A stretch of DNA of 34,296 nucleotides from Actinomycetes bacterium (GTDB taxonomy: Bacteria; Actinomycetota; Actinomycetes; Nanopelagicales; Nanopelagicaceae). This document shows, piece after piece, positions 15,201 to 23,146 of the stretch. The position numbers were made by a program, and so were the translations under genes. The notes below the pieces were generated by a model. It worked only from the letters and a program-made list of their open reading frames with translations. It searched no databases and was not told where the DNA came from. Each line of letters opens with the position of its first letter. Positions within the stretch are counted from its first letter, which is position 1. The stretch is from NCBI GenBank assembly GCA_023252155.1, contig JAHEXJ010000017.1, positions 1 to 34,296 on the forward strand, written 5' to 3'.

Positions 15201-15399
15201 GACCATTGGCTACCAAGTAAAGCACCCGCGCGCTCATGGTCTCGGTCTTGCCTGAGCCAGCTCCTGCAATCACCACGGCAGGTTCGAGGGGCGCAGAAAT
15301 GATCGCCGCTTGCTCGACAGTGGGTTTGCGCACTTTGGGATCGATCTTCGAAAGCGCCTTGGCGATGTCGTATGGTGAGTACTTAATAATTTGGCTCAC
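12205..15399 (-). CDS. adnB: AdnB-like helicase-nuclease subunit
   Basis: The 1064-residue protein combines a UvrD-like motor with a RecB-type nuclease. Motor motifs include Walker A AGAGSGKT (45-52), LLDEYQDTSQ, VGDPCQAIYTWRGA, LTIHNAKGAEWD and YVAVTRART. The C-terminal nuclease has His918, Asp986 and VVDWKTG (Asp999, Lys1001). No four-cysteine iron-sulfur set is present. In mycobacteria AdnAB is the heterodimeric motor-nuclease that resects double-strand breaks. The start is GTG at 15399, overlapping the adnA stop as GTGA, which implies translational coupling and equal stoichiometry. An upstream in-frame ATG at 15462 lies inside adnA and is less likely. Confidence 0.92.
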   Translation of the reverse strand: MSQIIKYSPYDIAKALSKIDPKVRKPTVEQAAIISAPLEPAVVIAGAGSGKTETMSARVLYLVANGLVRPDEILGLTFTRKAAGELGIRIRSRLRQLRQADLIGKNAAIDAAVMTYHSYAGRLLSEHSIRYGIDASDEPLGDAAIWQMASDLVTNWSDESFTSESALSTVISDVIGLTRLVLEHQCSPDDIKEESAKILSHIEAMGPKSNEVVRKVVTVLNQRISILPMVEQFIATRRRDSLLSFDDQMSLAADVANEFVDVAQIERSRYRVVLLDEYQDTSQSQVRMLSALFGNSHPVMAVGDPCQAIYTWRGASAGTIGAFAKHFPKGPGQVGPKEYSLSTTFRNDELILNLANAISGQIRENSVVDVAPLVARDNAGPGELACGIFETMEAESNAIAEYFSGLWFSPERLALDVSTRSSFAVLVRKRSQIPDIELALREADIPVEVLGVGGLVHVAEVADVISLLRIVTDPEAGASLMRHLAGPRINLGASDIAALGRYSRTRAEATQMTSKGLIAKITAGNPLREEADDQFLGSLIDALDEISQADKGDFTAAGLSRLAHFAEDLRRLRSRAGGPLTDLISEIESYLNLDLEVMLRDGTQNGRRHLDRFMDEAAKFARTGGTTADFLRWLDVAVAEEGGLKSGAPEVRSDVVQILTIHNAKGAEWDVVALPGLAKGTFPGTGNEKDNWLTNEKHIPFQLRGDSQELPSIDISQCTSNTDVRKEFEKFADSCDLLKHGEEIRLAYVAVTRARTNLICTTSRWRDGAKAVEPSEIYEYVSLAAAQYGGIVLAETPPPEDGATNPAAENPLTGIWPRDPLGSKRAQFDAGIDLVRSSVPHPLIENEDEEIQSWIRDSAALLAEIQRGNSKPEVFLPPRLSVSTLVALRENPQELALSIRRPMPRSQDEYSRRGTVFHAWIEKHFGQGTLFDDEDLESVDPLEEDQTLEKLKASWLSSEWADRQPFAVEVPFETVVSGVLLRGRIDAVYKIEDRFEVVDWKTGSKKLGESAAIQLAVYRLAWSKLNEIDLSKVSAAFHYVPTGVTDRRSDLLDEDGLIALLDAY

Positions 15400-18300
15400 T
15401 CCATCACCGTCCGGCCCTCGCTCTGAATGGGGCAAGCGTTTCTTACATTGCATTGGCTGCATCGCTGGTTGATCGTTGCTAAGAATTCGCGTCCGGACAT
15501 TGCCTCAGCGATCTCCATAATTTCCGCCCGGATCTCCTCAGCGTCAACCGAAGGTTGGCGGCGAGTTGTGGCCTCGATTGTTTTTGACCCGAGGTAAACG
15601 AGTTCAGCCCCTGCGCTGGCACGACTTTCGTGAATAGCGCTAAATCCGCCTTCAACAACAGCAAGTTGGTATGCCTGCATCTGAAGATTGGTGAGTGCAT
15701 CATTTTTGCTGATCGCCTGAGCACCCGTTTTGAAATCAACTATGAAGAGTTCGCCATCGGCGGTAACCTCTAAGCGGTCGACGCTTCCGCGAATTTTCGC
15801 TCTTCCAACCGTTACCTCAAATGCGGCTTCAACGCCGATAATCGCTCGCTCTTCCAACGACGCTTTGTGGTAGCGGACGAATTTCTCAATCATCAACACG
15901 GCGCGTCGAAGTTGAGACGTGCTAACCCATCCAGTGTTGGGGTCGATCAATTTCCAGGATTCGCGAAGTTTTGCCACTAAATCGTCTTCGGTGAGGGTGG
16001 GCTGTTCCTCCATGAGCGCGGCGAACGCATGAATGGCAGAACCTAGAACTTGGGCGGTGCTATCGCCATTTGTACCGCCATTGCGCTCAAGGAACCATTT
16101 CACGCCACATTCGGTGAATCCCTCTGCGCTGCTCGGCGAGACCGGTACAAGAGAATCAGGTGGAACCACCGGTGCCGTGCTACTTATCGGCAGTACGCCC
16201 GCCCATGAACCTATATCGGCTGCGGCAAGCCCATCCTGGTCAAGTCGCCTCAAAAGTGAGCCAGCCACGCTGGCTTTTGCACCATGCAGCTGATTTCTCA
16301 ACGTCGATACAAGTGCGGTAGGTGTGATCGGTCGTGGAACCTTTGTCGCCACATCCAATTCAAGATCTCCCAAAACCTCTGTTGCGATCTCTTCAAAATA
16401 CGCAGAAGGTTCGTCGTCATCTTTCTGCACCGCTGTAACTATCAATTGGGATCTTGCTCGCGTTACTGCAACGTGAAGTAATCGCCTCTCATCTTCGATT
16501 AACCCGCTGGCAGAAACCATTTCGAGTTCTTTTCGAGCGAGGTCCCCATGCCGAAGGCGCTCTACCAACCGCTCACTGCCGAGCAACGAACCCCGCTGAC
16601 GAAGGTTTGGCCAAGTGCCTTCCTGCAAACCAGCTACTGCAACAATTTCCCACTCGCGTCCTTTGGCGGCATGCACAGTGAGGATCTCAACAACATCGGG
16701 CCGTTGGCCCTGCGCCGTTATTACATCGCCCAGAATATTTTCCTGGCTAATCTGGCGAATAAAACTATCGGCCTTTGAATGGGGGAAACGTTCAGCAAAT
16801 CTTCTGGCCGCTTCGAAAAGTTGCATCATGGCATCGAGATCGCGATCTGCGGCCGCCCCGCGGGTTCCGCCTCGCAACGCCTGTCGCCGCCACGCTTCAC
16901 TAAGACTCGAACCATCTGACGTTAAGGCATCATTCCAAATTTCCCACAGAAGGTCTTCGCCCTGGGTACTGGAACGACGCAGAACCTTTCGAGCACGTGA
17001 AAGAAGATCATGAATTTGATGAAGTGGGCTTGCCCCATCGATTGTTATTTCGCCCTTATCAATCGCCGCAATAAGAAGTTCGGCACCTGTGCGCGTATCC
17101 TCCTCTGACCTTGTTGCAATAAGTGCCCGACGTATCCTTCGCAATGAAACCGAATCGGCTCCCCCAAATTCGCTGAGCAAGAGGCGTTCGCAAATGTCTG
17201 TATTGAGTTGCTTCTGCCCTAAAGCGATCTGCGCGAGTAGCAGAAACGGCGCAATGGCAGGGTTATTTGAAAGGGCTTCAATATCGGATGCAACCGGTAT
17301 GCCCGATTGCGAAAATGCACGACGGAGAGCAGTGGCTTGCGCCCCTGGTGTGCGCAAGATGACGGCCATCTGGCTCCAGGGTTTGTTCTCGATCAGATGA
17401 GCATGACGGAATTGGTATGCGATGAATTGGGCTTCCTCGCTCTGCGAACGGAATCGACCGACAACAACAGGATTTTCCTCTTGATCAGCGGACGAATTTG
17501 AACTAGCACGCTCACGTTGAGGCGCGGTTCCGCGAAAACCGTCAACCACGATTTTCCCTATTTCGAACACAGCTGCGGTCGTTCGAAAATCCTCACTCAA
17601 AATGACCTGCGCCCCACGAGCCTTGTATTTCTCTAGCTCCGCATCGAGTTGGTCTGGATCGGCACCGCGGAAACGCCCAATAGCGCTATCGCCATCGGCA
17701 AAAATCACAATGTCATTTGCGACTAGCTCATGAAGTAATTTGCGCTGGGCCGGATCACTTTCCTGAAATTCATCGACGAGAATTGTCGTGAATCGGGCGC
17801 GAAGCTCGGTGGCGATCGATGGGTTTTCTTTGAGGTGGTGATAAGCCTCAATAACGATCTGGCTGGGGTCGATTCTTCGCTTCGCGTCCCCTGCTGAATC
17901 TGCTTGCAGATCCATTACATCTAGGTATTGCTTCCAGAAAATGGCTGCACTCTCCCAATACTTTTCGCCGTACTGACGGCCAAGATCTGCGAGTTGATCG
18001 GGAGAAAGATTTCGCTCGGAGGCACGCAGAATGAGATCGCGGAGTTCGCGCACAAAACCATGAGTGGTGAGAGCCTTTTCAAGGTCGGCCGGCCAATAGT
18101 TTTTCCCAAGATCAATGTCGCCATCTAGCAGGTCACGAATAAAGAACTCTTGTTCAGGTCCTGACATGAGAATGGGATCGGAAGAACTGGGGCTTGCCTT
18201 CATTTTGAGTATAGAAAAAGCTAGGGAGTGAAAAGTACGGGCGATGGGTTCGTGCATGATCGCCGACGTCCGCAGAGCAACCGCGTCTCTGAGCTCGGAG

Positions 18301-18548
18301 GCACGCTCTCGCCCATATGTCAGCATCAAGATTGAATTGGGATCTTGACCTTGCCAGATACGCGAAAGAGCCGACTCCACCAACACAGTCGTCTTTCCTG
18401 TCCCCGGACCTCCGAGTACCACCAGCGGGGAATCGCGATGGGCAATAACTTGGCTTTGGTCTTGTGAGAAATTGAGGACTTTATTGGCAATCGGACGCCG
18501 GACCAGTGGACCGACAAGCTCCGATTGATGTTTCATCACGCCCCCCAT
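15396..18548 (-). CDS. adnA: AdnA-like helicase-nuclease subunit with iron-sulfur cysteines
   Basis: The 1050-residue protein has an N-terminal UvrD-like motor and C-terminal RecB-type nuclease. Walker A GGPGTGKT is at 46-53, motif II is VDEFQESDP, motif V LTVHAAKGREW and motif VI VAVTRARSQ. The segment equivalent to GDPxQxIYxFRGA reads GDSAIGRFRGA, a divergence that suggests weakened ATPase or an altered DNA contact. The nuclease shows His840, Asp924 and VDFKTG (Asp938, Lys940). Cys814 plus the terminal CSQCNVRNAC (Cys1030, Cys1033, Cys1039) match the AddB-type iron-sulfur staple. It is the first gene of the adnA-adnB pair. The ATG at 18548 or 18536 could start it; the second has a G-rich stretch before it. 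Confidence 0.92.
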   Translation of the reverse strand: MGGVMKHQSELVGPLVRRPIANKVLNFSQDQSQVIAHRDSPLVVLGGPGTGKTTVLVESALSRIWQGQDPNSILMLTYGRERASELRDAVALRTSAIMHEPIARTFHSLAFSILKMKASPSSSDPILMSGPEQEFFIRDLLDGDIDLGKNYWPADLEKALTTHGFVRELRDLILRASERNLSPDQLADLGRQYGEKYWESAAIFWKQYLDVMDLQADSAGDAKRRIDPSQIVIEAYHHLKENPSIATELRARFTTILVDEFQESDPAQRKLLHELVANDIVIFADGDSAIGRFRGADPDQLDAELEKYKARGAQVILSEDFRTTAAVFEIGKIVVDGFRGTAPQRERASSNSSADQEENPVVVGRFRSQSEEAQFIAYQFRHAHLIENKPWSQMAVILRTPGAQATALRRAFSQSGIPVASDIEALSNNPAIAPFLLLAQIALGQKQLNTDICERLLLSEFGGADSVSLRRIRRALIATRSEEDTRTGAELLIAAIDKGEITIDGASPLHQIHDLLSRARKVLRRSSTQGEDLLWEIWNDALTSDGSSLSEAWRRQALRGGTRGAAADRDLDAMMQLFEAARRFAERFPHSKADSFIRQISQENILGDVITAQGQRPDVVEILTVHAAKGREWEIVAVAGLQEGTWPNLRQRGSLLGSERLVERLRHGDLARKELEMVSASGLIEDERRLLHVAVTRARSQLIVTAVQKDDDEPSAYFEEIATEVLGDLELDVATKVPRPITPTALVSTLRNQLHGAKASVAGSLLRRLDQDGLAAADIGSWAGVLPISSTAPVVPPDSLVPVSPSSAEGFTECGVKWFLERNGGTNGDSTAQVLGSAIHAFAALMEEQPTLTEDDLVAKLRESWKLIDPNTGWVSTSQLRRAVLMIEKFVRYHKASLEERAIIGVEAAFEVTVGRAKIRGSVDRLEVTADGELFIVDFKTGAQAISKNDALTNLQMQAYQLAVVEGGFSAIHESRASAGAELVYLGSKTIEATTRRQPSVDAEEIRAEIMEIAEAMSGREFLATINQRCSQCNVRNACPIQSEGRTVME

Positions 18549-18593
18549 TCAACATGAGAACGGGGACATAAGGTGGCATTCGACCCGAAATGA

Positions 18594-19568
18594 TCAGGGT
18601 CCGTACCCGTACGCTAGTACTTTGCAGTCGTTGCCGACATATTTTGCATATCCTTCGCTACCAGTTCCACAGACGTTCTTGCTCAAATCTTCGGTTACTG
18701 AGACGGTATAGGTTTCTCCGGTGGCCGAGTCGTGAACGACTTCCGTACCAAGTTGCGCGTTGTATGCGCTGTTTGCGTCAGAGGATCCATCCGTTGACGG
18801 GATCGGGGTAAAGGGGTCGGTACCAACAATTATCTGCGCAGTACACCTAATACTCAATACCGCCCGAAAATAGCGCAATACGTCAGATTGTGTTGTACCA
18901 ATTGGCGCGACAACACTTCTCACTATATTCAGGTAATCGATGGAAATCTTGTCCCCTTGCATGGGGTAGAAGAGCACATAGCCTTCGTATTTTGGGGAAG
19001 AAACATTGAATCCGTGGTAGCCCTGAATAACTAATTCGCTTCCATCGGTAGCGAATTTTTCGGTTTTAAGGCCGCCTGCCTCATTACGAACGACGGCAAG
19101 GGCTTGAATCAGCGGATTGGGTGACGACAGATCTGGGTCGCGACCATAGACATTATCAAATGCTCTGTTCAGATACGTAACAGGGAAATACCACAATTCC
19201 CCTGCTACTTTCTTATCGGAGGAGTAGATATCTGCTGCTTTACCCTGAAAATCGGTGATTGCCCAACCCTTAGGAACATAGGCATAGCAATTGGCCGATG
19301 TCACCTTCACCACGACTTCTGAATCGCTCACACTGATTCGCTTGAAAGTGGGGGTCGGTTTTGGTGCGACGAGAACTCCCTTATTCCAAACCAATTTCTT
19401 CCCTGATTTCACACATGTGTACTTCTTGCCAGAAACGATCGAGGTTTGACCAAGTTTTGCGCACTTGGTACCCGCCTTAGTTGCCGCAGTTGCCGTAGTT
19501 GCCGTACCCACCGACGCAAAAAGCAGTACTAAGGAAACGGAACCGGCCAGCCAAAATTTGTGTGGCAT
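18594..19568 (-). CDS. Secreted protein with N-terminal C-x15-C motif, unknown function
   Basis: The 324-residue protein starts with a signal peptide (hydrophobic 6-20, AxA-like site near 26-29). The mature N-terminus holds KCAKLGQTSIVSGKKYTC and then VKSGKKLVWNKG, where Cys36 and Cys52 may form a disulfide. This short motif recurs in many exported proteins of small-genome freshwater Actinobacteria, as I recall. The rest (about 75-325) is not recognised; it contains a NCYAYVPKGWAITDF segment that may be a beta-rich domain, and a Cys pair near the C-terminus (KNVCGTG...NDCK). It is 32 nt downstream of prpD but has its own leaderless -10, so it may be expressed separately. Confidence 0.75.
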   Translation of the reverse strand: MPHKFWLAGSVSLVLLFASVGTATTATAATKAGTKCAKLGQTSIVSGKKYTCVKSGKKLVWNKGVLVAPKPTPTFKRISVSDSEVVVKVTSANCYAYVPKGWAITDFQGKAADIYSSDKKVAGELWYFPVTYLNRAFDNVYGRDPDLSSPNPLIQALAVVRNEAGGLKTEKFATDGSELVIQGYHGFNVSSPKYEGYVLFYPMQGDKISIDYLNIVRSVVAPIGTTQSDVLRYFRAVLSIRCTAQIIVGTDPFTPIPSTDGSSDANSAYNAQLGTEVVHDSATGETYTVSVTEDLSKNVCGTGSEGYAKYVGNDCKVLAYGYGP

Positions 19569-19574
19569 ACAGAC

Positions 19575-19580
19575 AGCCTA
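19575..19580 (-). promoter_or_regulatory. -10 element TAGGCT for the secreted protein (leaderless)
   Basis: TAGGCT lies 6 nt before the ATG at 19568. It is the same hexamer and spacing as at 4059-4064. Confidence 0.45.
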
Positions 19581-19600
19581 TGTTCAAGACTCCGAGTCTG

Positions 19601-21064
19601 CTATGAGGTGGCCCTCTTTACGAATAAATCCATGAATTCGTTGACCGCAATCGCCTCGAATTTCACTGGGTTCAGACTCACATCAAGAATTCTTTCCTGC
19701 GCAGCCTTCGGAAATACTCTGGCGAGATTGGTCTTGTACTTCTCGATCAGCAGTGGAATCCCCTCGCTTCGCCGGCGGGCATGACCGATCGGGTATTCAA
19801 CGACAATTTCATCGAGACTGCTCCCGTCGGTAAATTCGACGGTCAACGCGTTGGCGATCGAGCGCTTATGTGGATCGTGATAGTCAAAGGTGAATTGTGG
19901 ATCTTCAACGCAAGTAATCTTCGCGCGTAAAGCGTCAATTCTTGAATCACTTGCCACGTCGTCTTCATAATCGCGAGCTGTCAATCGGCCGAAGATCATC
20001 GGAACCGCAACCATGTACTGGATACAGTGATCACGGTCAGCAGGATTATTAAGCGGACCCTTCTTATCGATGATTCGAATACACGCTTCGTGCGTCCGAA
20101 TGGTCACCTTGGCGATATCGTCGGAAGTCTTGCCAAGCGACTTCAACTTTTCAAAGATGGTCATCGCGGCCTCGACGCCAGTCTGTGAGTGAAATTCGGC
20201 GGGGAAGGAAATCTTGAAAAGGACGTTTTCCATGACATACGAGCCATATGGGCGTTGAAACGTAAAGTGCTCGCCACGAAATAGCGAATCATAAAAGCCC
20301 CAGGTCTTTGCGGTGAGAACGGTTGGATACCCCATTTCGCCGGCCTGTGCCATCAGCGCGAGTCGAACCGCGCGAGATGTTGCATCCCCAGCAGCCCATG
20401 ATTTGCGAGATCCGGTATTTGGGGTGTGGCGATAAGTCCGCAGGGATTGTCCATCGACCCATGCAAGTGAGACTGCATTGAGAATTTGTGATCGGCTAAG
20501 ACCCAGCATCTTTGCCACAACAGCCGTGGATGCGACTTTCACTAACACAACGTGGTCGAGCCCAACTCGGTTGAAAGAATTTTCCAGCGCGATGCATCCT
20601 TGGATTTCGTGTGCCTTGATCATCGCAGTCAATACATCTCGCATGACCAACGGTTTGCCACCGTTTGCAACCGCCGTGCGTGAAAGCCAATCGGCCGTAG
20701 CGAGAATGCCGCCTAAATTATCTGATGGATGACCCCACTCTGCGGCTAGCCAAGTGTCATTAAAATCTAACCAGCGGATCATCGCCCCTATATTGAATGC
20801 ACCCTGCACAGGATCTAATTCGTAATTGGTTCCGGGGACCTTGACTCCATTTTCAACGACCGTCCCGGGCACGAGGGGTCCTAATAGTTTGGTGCACGCC
20901 TCGTACTCCAATGCCTCAAGGCCGCAACCAAGTGTGTCTAAGAGGTCATTCCACGCGGTTTCGTAGGCGAGGTCCGAAGTGATTTCAAATTTCTCAACGT
21001 AGTCAACGATATCGATGATTTCTTGGTCAAACTCTTGCTTAATAATCTTCTCTGCGTGTGACAC
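19601..21064 (-). CDS. prpD: 2-methylcitrate dehydratase PrpD
   Basis: The 487-residue protein matches the MmgE/PrpD family in full length: SDLAYETAWNDLLDTLGCGLEAL near the N-terminus, FNIGAMIRWLDFNDTW and WGHPSDNLGGILA in the active-site region, and SWAAGDATSRAVRLA in the middle. PrpD dehydrates 2-methylcitrate to 2-methyl-cis-aconitate in propionyl-CoA catabolism. The start is GTG at 21064, 8 nt after the prpC stop, with an AGATAGG sequence upstream. It is the third gene of prpB-prpC-prpD. No acnD/prpF-type alternative is present, consistent with the PrpD (not AcnD/PrpF) route. Confidence 0.95.
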   Translation of the reverse strand: MSHAEKIIKQEFDQEIIDIVDYVEKFEITSDLAYETAWNDLLDTLGCGLEALEYEACTKLLGPLVPGTVVENGVKVPGTNYELDPVQGAFNIGAMIRWLDFNDTWLAAEWGHPSDNLGGILATADWLSRTAVANGGKPLVMRDVLTAMIKAHEIQGCIALENSFNRVGLDHVVLVKVASTAVVAKMLGLSRSQILNAVSLAWVDGQSLRTYRHTPNTGSRKSWAAGDATSRAVRLALMAQAGEMGYPTVLTAKTWGFYDSLFRGEHFTFQRPYGSYVMENVLFKISFPAEFHSQTGVEAAMTIFEKLKSLGKTSDDIAKVTIRTHEACIRIIDKKGPLNNPADRDHCIQYMVAVPMIFGRLTARDYEDDVASDSRIDALRAKITCVEDPQFTFDYHDPHKRSIANALTVEFTDGSSLDEIVVEYPIGHARRRSEGIPLLIEKYKTNLARVFPKAAQERILDVSLNPVKFEAIAVNEFMDLFVKRATS

Positions 21065-21072
21065 GAATAAAC

Positions 21073-22224
21073 CTATCTCTTGTCGATGGGCACAAAGTCC
21101 AGATCATCTGGGCCAGTGTAATTCGCGCTTGGGCGGATGATCTTGTTGTCGTTGCGCTGTTCGATTACGTGCGCAGACCATCCAGTGGTTCGCGCTATTG
21201 CAAATATCGGTGTGAAAAACGATGTCGGAATATTCATCTTGTTGTAAACGACCGCCGAAAACCAATCCAGATTTGGGAACATCTTCTTCGTATCCCACAT
21301 GACGGTTTCGATACGCGATGCAATCTCATAAAGTTGCATCGAGCCGTCTTGAATTGAAAGTTCCTCGGCCACGGCCTTGATTACCTTATTTCGAGGGTCA
21401 GAGATTGTGTAGACAGGGTGGCCAAATCCCAGAATCACTTCCTTGTTCTCAACTCTTGCGCGAATATCTTTCTCGGCTTCATCGACGCCCTTGTAGCGCT
21501 GTTGAATTTCTAGGGCCACCTCATTGGCGCCGCCGTGCTTTGGACCACGCAGGGCTCCGATTGCGCCAGAGATTGCCGAGAAGATGTCCGATCCCGTACC
21601 GGCAATAACTCGCGCGGTAAAGGTCGAGGCATTGAATTCGTGCTCGGCGTACAAGATGAGCGAGACGTGCATCGCCTTGACCCACTTGGGATCTGGTTCA
21701 ATCCCATGAAGAAGATGGAGGAAGTGCCCACCGATTGTTTCATCATCGGTCTCCACTTCAATCTTCTTTCCAGATTTTGCGAAGTGATACCAATACAGAA
21801 GCATCGAACCCAAGGATGCAATAAGTCGGTCGGCAATCTCGCGCGCCCCGGTATCGGTATGCACTAGAGATTCAGGTGACTGGCAACCGAGGGCGGATAC
21901 ACCAGTTCGCAGAACATCCATGGGGTGAGCCGTCGCCGGAAGTGCCTCCAGAACTTGCTTCACCGAATTTGGCAAACCGCGCAATCCCCGAAGTTTCGTC
22001 TTGTAGTCGGCAAGCTCGTGCGAGTTGGGCAATTTGCCATGAACAAGAAGATAAGCCACTTCTTCAAATTCGCAATTCTGCGCTAAATCGAGGATGTCAT
22101 ACCCACGATAGTGAAGATCATTTCCTGTCTTGCCAACCGAGCAAAGAGCCGTATTTCCTGCGGCAACGCCTGAGAGCGCCACCGACTTTTTAGGCTTGAA
22201 TTCTGCTTTTGTATCCTCGCTCAT
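21073..22224 (-). CDS. prpC: 2-methylcitrate synthase (citrate synthase family)
   Basis: The 383-residue protein is a type II-like short citrate synthase. It has [13 protein letters not shown] (His195), [13 protein letters not shown] (His230) and [13 protein letters not shown] (His269), the active-site histidine region of the family. The length and the operon position between prpB and prpD favour 2-methylcitrate synthase, which condenses propionyl-CoA with oxaloacetate. Such enzymes often also accept acetyl-CoA. Its ATG overlaps the prpB stop as TAATG, indicating coupled translation. Confidence 0.93.
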   Translation of the reverse strand: MSEDTKAEFKPKKSVALSGVAAGNTALCSVGKTGNDLHYRGYDILDLAQNCEFEEVAYLLVHGKLPNSHELADYKTKLRGLRGLPNSVKQVLEALPATAHPMDVLRTGVSALGCQSPESLVHTDTGAREIADRLIASLGSMLLYWYHFAKSGKKIEVETDDETIGGHFLHLLHGIEPDPKWVKAMHVSLILYAEHEFNASTFTARVIAGTGSDIFSAISGAIGALRGPKHGGANEVALEIQQRYKGVDEAEKDIRARVENKEVILGFGHPVYTISDPRNKVIKAVAEELSIQDGSMQLYEIASRIETVMWDTKKMFPNLDWFSAVVYNKMNIPTSFFTPIFAIARTTGWSAHVIEQRNDNKIIRPSANYTGPDDLDFVPIDKR

Positions 22225-23117
22225 TACTGCTCGCCCTCTTCGTTTACTTGAAATTGGTCTAGCGCTTTTTCAAATTTGTAATAGTCGATTCGCTCGTAAA
22301 GTTCTTCGCGCGTCTGCATATCGGCAATTACTGCGTGCTGACTTCCGTCCCGGCGTATGGCTTCAAATACCTTCTCTGCTGCTTTGTTCATGGCTCTAAA
22401 GGCCGACAATGGATAAAGGATCATTGAAACTCCGACACCTGCAAGTTCGTTGCTGGAAAATAACGGAGAGAGCCCAAATTCAGTTATGTTGGCCAGCACG
22501 GGGACTTTGAGTTCGTCGGTGAATCGTTTGTACATGGCAAGATCCGAAATTGCTTCGGGGAATATCGCATCGGCGCCGGCATCAACATAAGCGTGGGCGC
22601 GCTCCAACGCTTGATCGAGTCCTTCGCCAGCAAGTGAATCGGTCCGCGCCATGATGAAAAAACCGCCGTCGTAACGGGCGTCAACTGCCGCCTTGATGCG
22701 GTCGACCATTTCGGCCTTACTAACCAGTTCTTTGTTGGGACGATGCCCGCAACGCTTTGCACCCGCTTGATCCTCGATGTGCATTCCTGCAGCACCTGCC
22801 TTGATCAAAGATTTCGTTGTGCGTGCAATGTTGAATGCCGATGCGCCAAAACCCGTGTCTGCATCTACCAGTAATGGGATGTCGCAAACATCGGTTATTC
22901 GACGAACATCGATAAGGACATCTTCCAAAGTTGAAATACCTAAATCAGGAAGACCGAGTGAGCCGGCAGCAACGCCACCACCCGATAGATAAATTGCCTT
23001 ATAGCCAGCCCGTTTTGCCAGAAGGGCGTGATTTGCGTTTATTGTGCCAACAATCTGCAGTGGTGATTCATCTACCAATGCATTTCTAAACCGAACTCCC
23101 GCGGAGGGTTGAGTCAC
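22224..23117 (-). CDS. prpB: 2-methylisocitrate lyase PrpB
   Basis: The 297-residue protein has the isocitrate lyase/PEP mutase signature KRCGHRP (121-127; Cys123 is the catalytic residue) and the metal-binding VDADTGFG (Asp85, Asp87). It cleaves 2-methylisocitrate into pyruvate and succinate, the last step of the 2-methylcitrate cycle. The start is GTG at 23117 with no Shine-Dalgarno sequence; TACGCT lies 6 nt upstream, suggesting a leaderless operon transcript starting here. It follows typA by 29 nt, so read-through from typA is also possible. No prpR-type regulator or propionyl-CoA ligase gene is visible in the window. Confidence 0.94.
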   Translation of the reverse strand: MTQPSAGVRFRNALVDESPLQIVGTINANHALLAKRAGYKAIYLSGGGVAAGSLGLPDLGISTLEDVLIDVRRITDVCDIPLLVDADTGFGASAFNIARTTKSLIKAGAAGMHIEDQAGAKRCGHRPNKELVSKAEMVDRIKAAVDARYDGGFFIMARTDSLAGEGLDQALERAHAYVDAGADAIFPEAISDLAMYKRFTDELKVPVLANITEFGLSPLFSSNELAGVGVSMILYPLSAFRAMNKAAEKVFEAIRRDGSQHAVIADMQTREELYERIDYYKFEKALDQFQVNEEGEQ

Positions 23118-23123
23118 CGCAAG

Positions 23124-23129
23124 AGCGTA
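23124..23129 (-). promoter_or_regulatory. -10 element TACGCT for a leaderless prpBCD transcript
   Basis: TACGCT fits TANNNT and lies exactly 6 nt before the prpB GTG start. The -35 region overlaps the end of typA and is weak. Confidence 0.4.
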
Positions 23130-23146
23130 CCAGTAGGAAAAATCCT

